From: Enterococcus mundtii
GTDB lineage: Bacteria > Bacillota > Bacilli > Lactobacillales > Enterococcaceae
Length of the DNA: 64,000 bases
NCBI RefSeq assembly: GCF_002813755.1
Contig: NZ_CP018061.1
Location: 2,160,001-2,224,000 of the forward strand
Direction of reading: 5' to 3'
Shown: piece after piece, positions 8,843-17,380 of the stretch
How the letters are laid out: each line of letters opens with the position of its first letter
Position numbering within the stretch: position 1 is the stretch's first letter
Translations under genes and position numbers: made by a program
Notes under the pieces: generated by a model
What the model was told of the DNA's origin: nothing
Databases searched by the model: none
Seen by the model: only the letters and a program-made list of their open reading frames with translations

Positions 8843-10027
8843 TTATTTTGCGATTTTTATACAGCAATAGGCACCAATCAACAAAACTCCACTAAATAAT
8901 GGGAATACAATAATTGATCCTGTATGCAAGAGACTGATTAGAAATGTACAGCCACTAACAATCAAATAGTAACCTAAGCTTAAAAATGCACCAGCTGTTC
9001 CGGCTACTTCTGAAAATTTGACTAAAGCTAAGCTCAAACAGTTTGGTAATGCCATACCAATACCTGTTAGCAATAAAAAGATACCAGTGATATAAATCGT
9101 AAGTTGTATAATAAGTGTCATCGGTAGTAAAGAACTTCCACAAAGTATTAATATACCTATAAATGAGAGTCTAATACCGTCAGTAATAATCTTTTGGGGA
9201 TCCTTATTTTTCAGTGCTCGATTTGACATCCAAGCACCTAAGATTGCAGCAGAAGCCACTACACATCCCATAAATCCATACTGACTTTGACTAAAACGAA
9301 AAGTTTCGATAAAAATCGTCGGTGCTTCTGCATGGTAGCTAAATAAAATTCCGTTAAATAAACCGATCAACAGACCAAATGAAGCAGTATATCGGTTTAG
9401 TAGCATATCTTTTCCTATTATCATGATCGTTTTTATTGAGAATTTTGTCGAATCCATCAAATGTGTTTCTGGTAAACTTTTTAAGCTCCAAAATAACAGC
9501 ACCATGCCCATAATCACTAAAAATAAAAAGACTGCACGAAATCCCGAATACTCTCCAAGAAATCCACCGACTAATGGTCCAATAGCTGGTGAAAATGCTA
9601 ATGCCGCTGAAATTTTAGCAAACAACTGATGACGCTTATTTCCTTCATAGTTGTCACGTAAAATCGTTTGTGTCGTAACTGACCCGGTACTTGCTCCAAA
9701 AGCTTGTACAAAGCGACCGATAAAAAGTATTAGCGCTTCTTGTGACATCAAGCAAATGAATGAACCAAGAATGTATATTACTATACCAGCATTCATTGCC
9801 TTACGTCGTCCGATAAAATCTGAACTTATACCCCAAAAAAATACGCCAAGTGCAAAAGCGAGAAAGTAAATACTTAACGTCATTTGTGCTAAGTTAAGAG
9901 ATATACGATAATTTCTCGCAATCTCTGTTAAAGATGGTGTATAAATGGTCTCACTAATTTGTGGAAATCCCACAAGACAAATGAGTAATCCTAAATTAAT
10001 CTTTTTTGTTTTGATGTTTTTTTCCAT
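8843..10027 (-). CDS. MFS multidrug exporter, Bcr/CflA-type
   Basis: The product is 394 aa with about 12 hydrophobic segments. The MFS motif A loop is visible as GISSDFIGRRKAMNAG between TM2 and TM3, and the antiporter motif C region as FSPAIGPLVGGFLGEYSGFR in TM5. Both place it among 12-TM drug/proton antiporters of the Bcr/CflA group. The substrate is unknown. An AGGAG site precedes the ATG at 10027. A 24-codon reading frame ends 18 bases upstream and may regulate translation. Confidence 0.85.
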   Translation of the reverse strand: MEKNIKTKKINLGLLICLVGFPQISETIYTPSLTEIARNYRISLNLAQMTLSIYFLAFALGVFFWGISSDFIGRRKAMNAGIVIYILGSFICLMSQEALILFIGRFVQAFGASTGSVTTQTILRDNYEGNKRHQLFAKISAALAFSPAIGPLVGGFLGEYSGFRAVFLFLVIMGMVLLFWSLKSLPETHLMDSTKFSIKTIMIIGKDMLLNRYTASFGLLIGLFNGILFSYHAEAPTIFIETFRFSQSQYGFMGCVVASAAILGAWMSNRALKNKDPQKIITDGIRLSFIGILILCGSSLLPMTLIIQLTIYITGIFLLLTGIGMALPNCLSLALVKFSEVAGTAGAFLSLGYYLIVSGCTFLISLLHTGSIIVFPLFSGVLLIGAYCCIKIAK

Positions 10028-10045
10028 AGTAAAACTCCTAATTAT

Positions 10046-10120
10046 TTAAAATCTTAGAAAAAAACATCCTTTGATGGGAAATGGTGGAATCATGATTTTT
10101 ATCCATTGGTAAAAATTCAT
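10046..10120 (-). CDS. Putative 24-aa leader peptide upstream of the MFS exporter
   Basis: The frame encodes MNFYQWIKIMIPPFPIKGCF followed by FLRF. A good AGAGGTG site (10125-10131) precedes ATG at 10120 with normal spacing. The stop falls 18 bases before the MFS start codon. The peptide is hydrophobic with a PP pair, a pattern that can stall ribosomes. Inducible resistance genes of Gram-positive bacteria often have such leaders. Function here is inferred from position only; no clear alternative hairpins could be established by eye. Confidence 0.5.
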   Translation of the reverse strand: MNFYQWIKIMIPPFPIKGCFFLRF

Positions 10121-10316
10121 AGGTTCACCTCTTTCATAAATATTATTAAATTGAACGAAAAGCCACAATATGACCTCATTCATTCCAAACAAAAAAATCG
10201 TTCTCTTGTTCGATTGACATTGTACCTTAAAAAATCCGAACAATAAACAACTATCGTTATCTTATTGTCAATTTTTTGTAAAAAATAAAGAAATCCATTG
10301 TTTTTATTAAATTTTA

Positions 10317-11156
10317 TTAAAATGCACGATACACATATTGATTTTCAGGAGCAGTGATTTTTTCTACTTTCGTCACTACGACTGAAGGAATCTCTCGCTT
10401 GAAAGGTTGATAAAAATCGGTTTGGATCGTCCCTTCTACTTTGTACCAGTCATCATTTTTCACAGTCATTCCTTCTGGCAGATGCGTCAACAATCCAAAA
10501 ACCCCGGAATCGGCAACACAGTGGATGATCCCAAATCGAAAGAGAAAAGTATCAGTAGCCTTATCATTTTTCGACTGATAGATAAAGCCTTCGTAAGAGA
10601 CTTTCTTACCAATGAATTCACTTGGATAGTTATAGATCAATTCCATGATCTCTAAATAATTATCGTCTGTGATCGCAATCGTTTGTTCATCTTCGTATTT
10701 ATCTTTTAACTCATTCATTTGATCTTGATAGTCGGATTTATTGAAATAAATACTCGTATCTGGTTTCAAATATTGCGTTTGCACTTGTGGATCACCGACA
10801 GATTCTTTGCTTAGTGGAAAGTTGAACCCTTTCGCTTCGACGATCGTTGTGTTTAAACTAACTGTCGGAAACAGTGTTCCTACAACGATCGGCAAGGCTA
10901 ATAAGAGATAAGCAATCCATCGCTGATAGGGTTTTGATAATCCGTGATCATGAGAATCATGGGACTCATGGACTCCTTTTTTCCCATCTGCTTTTACCCA
11001 AAGATACAACTGAACTAAGGCTAGTAAGGCAGATAAAACCATGGATAATACTGCCAAATAACGATAATGGACATTGATGTATTGATCTAAACGCCCTGAA
11101 ACTTGAAGATACATCATCATTTCAAAATAACCAGATAAAATCAAAAATCGCAGCAT
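10317..11156 (-). CDS. TIGR03943 family membrane protein (YcgQ-like)
   Basis: The product is 279 aa when started at 11156, where GGAGGAG lies directly upstream; the frame could start earlier at 11195, but that overlaps the permease gene. Two to four membrane helices occupy the N-terminal part, separated by a His-rich loop (HESHDSHDHG). An extracytoplasmic domain follows, with a conserved IYNYPSEFIGKKVSYEGFIY segment. It is always paired with a DUF318 permease and is thought to work with it. The His-rich loop suggests a metal ion connection. Confidence 0.8.
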   Translation of the reverse strand: MLRFLILSGYFEMMMYLQVSGRLDQYINVHYRYLAVLSMVLSALLALVQLYLWVKADGKKGVHESHDSHDHGLSKPYQRWIAYLLLALPIVVGTLFPTVSLNTTIVEAKGFNFPLSKESVGDPQVQTQYLKPDTSIYFNKSDYQDQMNELKDKYEDEQTIAITDDNYLEIMELIYNYPSEFIGKKVSYEGFIYQSKNDKATDTFLFRFGIIHCVADSGVFGLLTHLPEGMTVKNDDWYKVEGTIQTDFYQPFKREIPSVVVTKVEKITAPENQYVYRAF

Positions 11157-11166
11157 GTTTCTCCTC

Positions 11167-12108
11167 CTAAATAAATAGTGTAAAGCCGATAACACTTAAG
11201 GCGATCAGCCCGATCAATGAAACAATGAAGCGTGTGTTGAAGTAACGTTTCATCATCAATAAGTTTTTGATATCCACCATTGGTCCAAACACTAAGAAAG
11301 CAACAACTGGTGCTGTTCCAAAAAGACTTAACAAAGAGGAACCAATAAACGCATCCGCTTCGGAACAAAGAGACATCGTGAATGCCAATACTAGCATGAT
11401 CAAAATGGCTAATAGCTTTGTCGAACCTAACGTCAACATCACTCTCGTAGGTAAATAGGTTTGCATCCCTGCAGCAATCAAACCGCCAATGATCAAATAG
11501 CGGCCCGTATCGAAGAACTCATCAATCGAGTGAGTCAAGACATGGAGGATTCGATGTCCCCATTTCTGTGGTGCGATTGCTTCCTCTTCCTCATGCTCAT
11601 GTGTATGGGAGTTAGGCTCAACCATCGCTGAATCAAATGAAGACTTTAAGATTGTGCCTTTTTGGATATAGGCCAACCAGACACCTACGATCAGTGCGAC
11701 AATAAAACTTCCTAACATACGCAACCCCGCCATTTTCCAAGTATTGCCAAATGCTATAAAAGTTGAAAAGATCACGACAGGATTAATGATTGGCGCAGTG
11801 AGCATAAACGCAAATGCTGTGTGGACAGGAACCCCTTTTTTTACAAACTGATGAACGATTGGAACGATCCCACATTCACATGAAGGAAAGAAAAAACCTA
11901 GAATAGACCCAACAATAATCGATAAAAAGCGATTTTTAGGTAACCATCGTTTGACACGTTCGGGGGTCAAAAATACTTGTAAAGCACCTGAGATGATACA
12001 TCCCAATAAAACAAACGGCAAGGCTTCGATAACGATTGATAAAAAAATCGTTCCCATCTGCAATACCGAATTTGGAATAAACGAAAACATATAATTTCTC
12101 CTTGTCAT
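11167..12108 (-). CDS. Permease of the DUF318/ArsP_1 family (YcgR-like)
   Basis: The product is 313 aa with about eight membrane helices. The family signature FFPSCECGIVPIV and the segment LTAPIINPVVIFSTF are visible, as is the second-half copy LCSEADAFIGSSL. A His/Glu-rich cytoplasmic loop (HTHEHEEEEA) lies in the middle. Members transport metalloid or organic arsenical compounds or are of unknown substrate. The TIGR03943 gene starts 10 bases after its stop. It is divergent from the thioredoxin-like gene at 12369. Confidence 0.82.
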   Translation of the reverse strand: MTRRNYMFSFIPNSVLQMGTIFLSIVIEALPFVLLGCIISGALQVFLTPERVKRWLPKNRFLSIIVGSILGFFFPSCECGIVPIVHQFVKKGVPVHTAFAFMLTAPIINPVVIFSTFIAFGNTWKMAGLRMLGSFIVALIVGVWLAYIQKGTILKSSFDSAMVEPNSHTHEHEEEEAIAPQKWGHRILHVLTHSIDEFFDTGRYLIIGGLIAAGMQTYLPTRVMLTLGSTKLLAILIMLVLAFTMSLCSEADAFIGSSLLSLFGTAPVVAFLVFGPMVDIKNLLMMKRYFNTRFIVSLIGLIALSVIGFTLFI

Positions 12109-12208
12109 TTGAACTTCATTCGCCCATCAATATACGCTTTTCTTCAATAAAATACAAGAAAGCTTAAATTTTTTTCATAAGTTTAAGAAATCAAAAAAAG
12201 CTTTTTTA

Positions 12209-12237
12209 TTGACATCTACGTCAGATGGATTTATTTT
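12209..12237 (+). promoter_or_regulatory. Promoter with a dyad in the spacer, upstream of the thioredoxin-like gene
   Basis: TTGACA (12209-12214) and TATTTT (12232-12237) are 17 bases apart. The spacer contains the inverted repeat CATCT-acgtc-AGATG (12213-12227), positioned where a repressor or metalloregulator would block RNA polymerase. It could also affect the divergent permease operon. Confidence 0.55.
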
Positions 12238-12368
12238 TAGCACAGCTAAGATGAAGATTCAGGTAAAAATAAGAGAGTCATTTGCCTATTTTCTATCTGT
12301 ATACGACTGAATACTTTTTCACCATCGAATTAGCGATGTGCTAAAAGCAACCTTAAGGAGTTATCACC

Positions 12369-12719
12369 ATGAAAGAAACCCATGATTTAACTGAAGTCTT
12401 AAAAACTATCCAAGAAGAACCGACTGTCGTGCTTGCGATTTCTACACCCGATTGTAGTGTTTGTCATGCAGTAGTGCCAAAATTGGAACAATTATTGACT
12501 CATTATACTTTCCCAGCGTATCATTTAGATGCCTTCGAGATGCCGGAAGTAGCTGGCACATTCCAAGCATTTACTGCACCAGTGATCTTGCTCTTCCATT
12601 TTGGAAAAGAAGTCGAGCGACAAGCCCGCTTTATTCAATTTGAACAACTGACAAAGCGTTTAGATCAATTAAATGAATCAACTGATCAAATCAGCTACGA
12701 TACTTTATTTGATCACTAG
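12369..12719 (+). CDS. Thioredoxin-like protein with CxxC motif
   Basis: The product is 116 aa with a thioredoxin fold and the active-site motif CSVC (C29 and C32), followed by the helix AVVPKLEQLL and the conserved cis-proline region near TAPVILLF. No signal peptide is present, so it should act in the cytoplasm as a thiol-disulfide oxidoreductase. A strong AAGGAG site precedes the start. Its terminator has been split by an insertion sequence. Confidence 0.82.
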   Translation: MKETHDLTEVLKTIQEEPTVVLAISTPDCSVCHAVVPKLEQLLTHYTFPAYHLDAFEMPEVAGTFQAFTAPVILLFHFGKEVERQARFIQFEQLTKRLDQLNESTDQISYDTLFDH

Positions 12720-12720
12720 A

Positions 12721-12740
12721 AAAAAGAGCGACAAGTCATT
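12721..12740 (+). terminator. Left arm of a terminator stem interrupted by an IS
   Basis: These 20 bases are the exact reverse complement of 13994-14013. Together they form the original bidirectional terminator between the thioredoxin-like gene and the UvrA-like gene. The insertion sequence sits in its loop. Confidence 0.85.
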
Positions 12741-12778
12741 TGGAAGTGACACTATAATAAGATACAATTAAAAAAGAG

Positions 12779-12811
12779 CACCTCAAATTTAGTAAAATAA
12801 ATTTGGAGGTG
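12779..12811 (+). promoter_or_regulatory. Hairpin covering the orfA ribosome binding site
   Basis: CACCTCAAATTTA (12779-12791) pairs with TAAATTTGGAGGTG (12798-12811) with one bulged G. The second arm contains the GGAGGTG binding site of orfA. Transcripts entering from outside would fold and hide this site, a known way for insertion sequences to limit transposase expression. Confidence 0.6.
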
Positions 12812-12819
12812 TTTTTATC

Positions 12820-13098
12820 ATGACAAAACATAATTATTATCCCAAAGAATTAAAAATTCAGATTGTTAAACGTCTGCTGGCAGGTGAATCAGCTACTGCG
12901 CTTCGAACAGAGTTCCATATCCCTAGTACTGGAACCATTTTTACTTGGAAAAAATGGTATCTTACTAATAATTTAAAAAGGCTTGATTCTTCTTCGGGTC
13001 GTCCTAGAAAAGAACAACAGACAGTCTTACAAGAACTAGAAGAAAAGAACAAGGAACTGTCTCTCTTAAAAAAATTTTTCTCTCAGGAAAGGTGGTGA
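12820..13098 (+). CDS. IS3-family transposase OrfA (helix-turn-helix)
   Basis: The product is 92 aa, basic, with a helix-turn-helix (KIQIVKRLLAGESATALRTE, then IPSTGTIFTWKKWY) and a C-terminal leucine-rich coiled coil. It binds the IS ends. The 3' end contains a TTAAAAAAATTTTT tract and overlaps orfB by seven bases in another frame, suitable for programmed frameshifting to an OrfAB fusion or for translational coupling. Confidence 0.88.
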   Translation: MTKHNYYPKELKIQIVKRLLAGESATALRTEFHIPSTGTIFTWKKWYLTNNLKRLDSSSGRPRKEQQTVLQELEEKNKELSLLKKFFSQERW

Positions 13099-13940
13099 CA
13101 TTAGAAAACATCGTTCACTTTATTAACCAGCATACCAATGAATTGTCAATTGTACGCTTGACGGAATTATTTGGTATCTCAAGAAGTACCTATTATCGCA
13201 ATCGGAATCGAGAGTTTTCTGCACTCACTTTAATTGAAAAACGTGTTCATCAGTTAGTTGTCGCAAACCATTTCTTATTTGGTTATCGTAAAATCCATGC
13301 TTTATTGAATCGAGAAATGTTTGTAGGTATTAATAAGGTTGCACGAATTATGAAAAAATACGGATGGAATTGCCTTGCTAAAGTAAAAAAACGTAAACAT
13401 GCTGGGAAAATACACAAAACCTTTGATAACCTTATCCAAAAGAATTGGACGACAAACCAACCAATGGAAAAACTAACCACAGATATTACTTACTTGCCCT
13501 TTGGCAAATCCATGTTATATCTTTCTACCATTATGGACACCTTCAATAGTGAAATTGTTGCTTATCAATTGTCTGAACAAGCGGATACTCAGTTAGTCGT
13601 AGACACATTCAATCAATTAAACCATTTAAAAGAAACAACTATTTTGCATAGCGACCAAGGATCAACTTACACTTCGAAGGTATTCTGCGAACTTGTTAAA
13701 CAAAAAAACGTTATCCAAAGTATGTCCCGTAAAGGAACACCTTCAGATAACGCTCCGATAGAATCGTTTCATTCCTCACTAAAGTCTGAAACGTTCTACA
13801 TTTCAAAAGAACCAATAGGCTCTAATAATAGAGTAATCGAAATTGTCGAAAATTACATCTATTTTTGGAACAATCAACGAATTTTAGCCAAATTAGGCTA
13901 TAATTCTCCAATTGACTATCGAATGAAAGGCACAAATTGA
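13092..13940 (+). CDS. IS3-family transposase OrfB (DDE integrase core)
   Basis: The product is 282 aa, starting with GTG in the overlap with orfA. The HTH_21 segment (NHFLFGYRKIHALLNRE) precedes an rve integrase core. The DDE residues can be placed at TTDITYLPF (first D), LHSDQGSTYTS (second D) and APIESFHSSLKSE (E), with the typical D(35)E spacing. The frame is complete, so the element may be active. Confidence 0.9.
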   Translation: MVTLENIVHFINQHTNELSIVRLTELFGISRSTYYRNRNREFSALTLIEKRVHQLVVANHFLFGYRKIHALLNREMFVGINKVARIMKKYGWNCLAKVKKRKHAGKIHKTFDNLIQKNWTTNQPMEKLTTDITYLPFGKSMLYLSTIMDTFNSEIVAYQLSEQADTQLVVDTFNQLNHLKETTILHSDQGSTYTSKVFCELVKQKNVIQSMSRKGTPSDNAPIESFHSSLKSETFYISKEPIGSNNRVIEIVENYIYFWNNQRILAKLGYNSPIDYRMKGTN

Positions 13941-13993
13941 GTTGCTCTTTTTATTTTGTATCAAAAAATAGTCGCACTTCCTTTTCTACAAAC

Positions 13994-14013
13994 AATGACT
14001 TGTCGCTCTTTTT
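13994..14013 (-). terminator. Right arm of the IS-interrupted terminator
   Basis: This arm pairs perfectly with 12721-12740. With the IS in place, the stem would need a 1.25-kb loop, so neither flanking gene keeps its original terminator. Confidence 0.85.
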
Positions 14014-14015
14014 AT

Positions 14016-16259
14016 TTAAACATCCATTAAATAACGAGCTGTGATCGACTGTTCACAAGTACCGATTTTTTCTGGTGTTCCTTCATAAAGGATCTCGCCA
14101 CCACGAATTCCCCCATCGATCCCTACATCGATCAACCAATCTGCTGCCTTCATGATTTCCAGATTATGTTCAATGACGATGACCGTGTTTCCTTTATTGA
14201 CCAACCGTTCGATGATTTCTAAGATACTCTTGATATCTGCCATGTGTAAACCGGTTGTTGGTTCGTCCATAATGTAGATATTGCCTTTTTTGCTTAATTC
14301 CTTTGCTAGTTTCAACCGTTGACATTCTCCTCCTGACAATGTATTTAACGGTTGTCCCAACGTCATATATCCTAGCCCTACTTCTAAAATTTGTTTCAGT
14401 TTTCGTTGAATCGATTTTTCTTCAAAAAATGCCACCGCTTCAGTCACACTCATCGCTAGTACTTCATCGATCGATTTCTCTTTTAATTTGTATTGATAAA
14501 CTTCTTCTTTGAATCGTTTACCGCCACAGGCTTGGCAAAGGACCTCTACAGAATCCATAAAAGATAATTCCATTTTGATATGACCATGTCCTTTACAAGT
14601 TTCACATGCCCCTTCTGAATTATAAGAGAACAGTCCGGCAGAAACATTATTTTCCAACGAGAAGACCTTGCGGATATCGTTCATGATCCCTGAATAAGTC
14701 GCTGGGTTGGAACGAATATTCCCTGCAACAGCTGACTGATCGATATTGATTGCTTCCGGGTACTCTTTCGCAAACACCCCGTTCACTAAACTGCTCTTTC
14801 CTGAACCAGCTACTCCAGTCACTACTGTAAAAATACCTAATGGTACTCTGAGAGAAGTATTTTTAAGATTATGCAATGTCGATTTTGAGGTTTCAATAAA
14901 CTTGTCTGTTTTTCTTGGCTCCTGTTTGAAACCTATCATTTGTCCAAAAGCTTTCCCAGTTAAAGTATCAGAAGCCAGTAATCCTTCATAACTACCTTCA
15001 TAGGTGATATACCCACCATTTTTACCAGCTTTTGGTCCTACATCAATGATATGATCTGCTACTTTGATGACATCGGGATCATGTTCTACGACAATTACCG
15101 TGTTTCCTTTATCACGCAATTTGACTAGTAATTCATTTAAGCGATGAACATCTCGTGGATGCAAACCAATACTTGGCTCATCGAAGATATAAATGACGTC
15201 ATTTAAACTAGAAGATAAGTGCTTGACCATTTTCACTCGTTGGCTTTCTCCTCCAGATAAAGTCGCTGTCTCGCGATCTAAAGAAACGTAATCTAACCCA
15301 ATATTGATCAGATCTTGTAGTCGTGATTGGAGATTTTTCAACACTGGTTGGATCATTTCATCTGTGATCCTCGGTAAGATTTCTAATAGTTCATCCAGTT
15401 GCATCGCTAAGAAATCTGCGATTGAATATCCGTTGATCTTGCAGCCCAAAACCTTTTGATTGAATCGTTTTCCCTGACATTCTGGGCATCTTTGTTCATC
15501 CATGAACGCTGCGATTTTTTTCTGGGTCGCGGCAGAGCTCTCAGTGCCCCCTTTGATATTGGAACGATTGAAACGTGCCACTAATCCCTCATAGGTCGAA
15601 CTCATCCCTTCCATATACAACGAATCGATTTTTTCTCCAGAAGCATACAAGAACTTTTCCATTTCCTCTGTTGAATAGTCTTTTAATGGCTTATTATTGT
15701 CAAAAAAACCTGTGTTCGTGAACGACTTCAATAACCAAGATCCTACTTTATAGCCTGGAAGTAAAATCGCTCCTTCATTCAAGGATTTTTCTAAATCTAA
15801 CGCTTTGTCTAGATTCAATCCAACGATCCGACCAATCCCTTCACACGCTGGACACATGCCGTGAGGATCATTGAATGAGAAATTCCAAGCGGGACCTAAG
15901 TGTGGTGTACCAATACGAGAAAAAAGCAAGCGGATCAGTGGATTGATATCTGTGATCGTTCCTAATGTAGAACGAGAATTCCCACCTAAACGGCTTTGAT
16001 CTACGACGACTGCCATAGATAAATTGTCGATGGCGTCTGCTTCTGGCTGACTATACTTAGGTAAGAAATTCTGCACAAATTTAGAGAAGTTTTCATTGAG
16101 CTGTCTGCCTGCTTCTTGGGCAATCGTATCAAAAACGATGGAAGATTTACCCGAACCGGAGACACCTGTAAAAATCGTGATCTTTCTTTTTGGGATTTGT
16201 AAATCAAACCCTTTTAGATTGTTCTGTCTGGCATTATGTATCCTGATATATTCCTGCAT
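14016..16259 (-). CDS. UvrA-like ABC ATPase (class II, short)
   Basis: The product is 747 aa when started at 16259 behind a GGGAGGA site; bacterial UvrA has about 940. Two ABC modules are present with Walker A motifs GVSGSGKSS and GVAGSGKSS, signatures LSGGESQRVKM and LSGGECQRLKL, and CxxC zinc modules (CPACEGIG, CPECQGKRF, CETCKGHG, CQACGGKRF). The shorter length suits UvrA2/DrrC-like proteins that lack the UvrB-binding insert. Such proteins are linked to drug tolerance or DNA damage tolerance. No uvrB gene is adjacent. Confidence 0.85.
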   Translation of the reverse strand: MQEYIRIHNARQNNLKGFDLQIPKRKITIFTGVSGSGKSSIVFDTIAQEAGRQLNENFSKFVQNFLPKYSQPEADAIDNLSMAVVVDQSRLGGNSRSTLGTITDINPLIRLLFSRIGTPHLGPAWNFSFNDPHGMCPACEGIGRIVGLNLDKALDLEKSLNEGAILLPGYKVGSWLLKSFTNTGFFDNNKPLKDYSTEEMEKFLYASGEKIDSLYMEGMSSTYEGLVARFNRSNIKGGTESSAATQKKIAAFMDEQRCPECQGKRFNQKVLGCKINGYSIADFLAMQLDELLEILPRITDEMIQPVLKNLQSRLQDLINIGLDYVSLDRETATLSGGESQRVKMVKHLSSSLNDVIYIFDEPSIGLHPRDVHRLNELLVKLRDKGNTVIVVEHDPDVIKVADHIIDVGPKAGKNGGYITYEGSYEGLLASDTLTGKAFGQMIGFKQEPRKTDKFIETSKSTLHNLKNTSLRVPLGIFTVVTGVAGSGKSSLVNGVFAKEYPEAINIDQSAVAGNIRSNPATYSGIMNDIRKVFSLENNVSAGLFSYNSEGACETCKGHGHIKMELSFMDSVEVLCQACGGKRFKEEVYQYKLKEKSIDEVLAMSVTEAVAFFEEKSIQRKLKQILEVGLGYMTLGQPLNTLSGGECQRLKLAKELSKKGNIYIMDEPTTGLHMADIKSILEIIERLVNKGNTVIVIEHNLEIMKAADWLIDVGIDGGIRGGEILYEGTPEKIGTCEQSITARYLMDV

Positions 16260-16433
16260 TGCTGATCCTCCCGTATTCCCTGGATTTTTTGGTGAAGCAT
16301 TATTATAACACAGAAACAATGTGTCACTATAATACATTTCGAAGATTTCAGTTATTGTCCTATCAGCCTTCTAATTGAATAGACATCAATAAAAGAAATA
16401 TTCCTTATTTTTATCCATATCTAAAAAAGATCA

Positions 16434-16477
16434 TAAAAAAACAAACTATTTTTCTAGTGAACAGAAAAATAGTTTGT
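16434..16477 (-). terminator. Terminator of rex
   Basis: A perfect 15-bp stem (16441-16455 with 16463-16477) is followed on the minus strand by a T run. Confidence 0.9.
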
Positions 16478-16508
16478 CATTGATTGTTTAACTCTTCTTT
16501 ATTCCCGG

Positions 16509-17165
16509 TTATTCGTTGTCGTCATGCTCGTGCAAGGACGCATCGGAATGCAAGAAGTAGATCAACGTTTGTAACTCGTTCGTCAAATCGACATTTTGGA
16601 TCAATACTTCGGATGGTGCATTTAGTCGAGCAGATGTAAAGTTCAATATCCCTTTAACACCGGCTTCTGTCAAACGATTCACGACTTCTTGTGCTTTTTC
16701 AGCAGGAATCGTTAAGATCGCTACTTCGATTTGTTGGATCTTGATTTGTTCGATCATGTCATCCATCGGATAAACGGGGATACCATCAACGATCCGACCA
16801 ACGATTTCTGGGTTCACATCAAAAGCACAGCTGACACGGATACTATTACTTTGATGGAATTTATATTTCAATAAAGCACTTCCTAGATTACCGACCCCGA
16901 TCAATGCGACGTTCGTCAATTGATCATCATTCAAGGTTTTTGCAAAGAAATGCATCAAGTCCTCTACATCATAACCGTACCCACGTTTTCCTAGTTCGCC
17001 GAAATAGGAAAAGTCACGACGGATCGTTGCACTATCTACTTGAACTGCTTCACTTAGTTCAGTTGATGAAACTTTTTTCTTACCTGCGTTATTCAAGATT
17101 CTTAAATAACGATAATATAAAGGCAGGCGTTTTGCGGTTGCCTTTGGAATTACATGGTCTTTCAC
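16509..17165 (-). CDS. rex: Redox-sensing transcriptional repressor Rex
   Basis: The product is 218 aa. The N-terminal winged helix ([11 protein letters not shown] through [20 protein letters not shown]) and the NAD(H)-binding Rossmann motif ([16 protein letters not shown]) match Rex throughout. Rex senses the NADH/NAD ratio and represses fermentation and alcohol dehydrogenase genes. A C-terminal extension rich in His, Asp and Glu (LHEHDDNE) is longer than in some orthologues. Confidence 0.95.
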   Translation of the reverse strand: MKDHVIPKATAKRLPLYYRYLRILNNAGKKKVSSTELSEAVQVDSATIRRDFSYFGELGKRGYGYDVEDLMHFFAKTLNDDQLTNVALIGVGNLGSALLKYKFHQSNSIRVSCAFDVNPEIVGRIVDGIPVYPMDDMIEQIKIQQIEVAILTIPAEKAQEVVNRLTEAGVKGILNFTSARLNAPSEVLIQNVDLTNELQTLIYFLHSDASLHEHDDNE

Positions 17166-17380
17166 TTCATTACCTCCACTGTATTTCTTCTCGATTTATA
17201 CATCATATCAGTACTTACACAAAAAAATCAATTTCGTTGCTTGTATATTGTGAATTTTTATTCTTATTCTCATTTTCCTAGCTTCTCAGAACCTCGCAGT
17301 AACTATGAATTTGTGGTAGACTACAAGAGAAAAAGACCATGAAATTCTAGGATAATTCACAAAGTAGAAAAGAGGATTCG

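Larger units (their letters stand above)
12742..13981 (+). mobile_element. IS3-family (IS150-like) insertion sequence
   Basis: The element is 1,240 bp, bounded by imperfect terminal inverted repeats beginning GGAAGTG on both ends and extending through a shared GATACAA about 20 bases inward. A 3-bp target duplication TTT (12739-12741 and 13982-13984) flanks it. It holds orfA and orfB with overlapping frames, the standard IS3 arrangement. It landed in the loop of a 20-bp terminator hairpin. Confidence 0.85.

Noticed and set aside
17240..17360. TTGTGAAT and ATTCACAA half sites between rex and the ABC-F gene, possible Rex operators
   Set aside because: The two halves are about 100 bases apart and neither forms the TTGTGAAN4TTCACAA palindrome.
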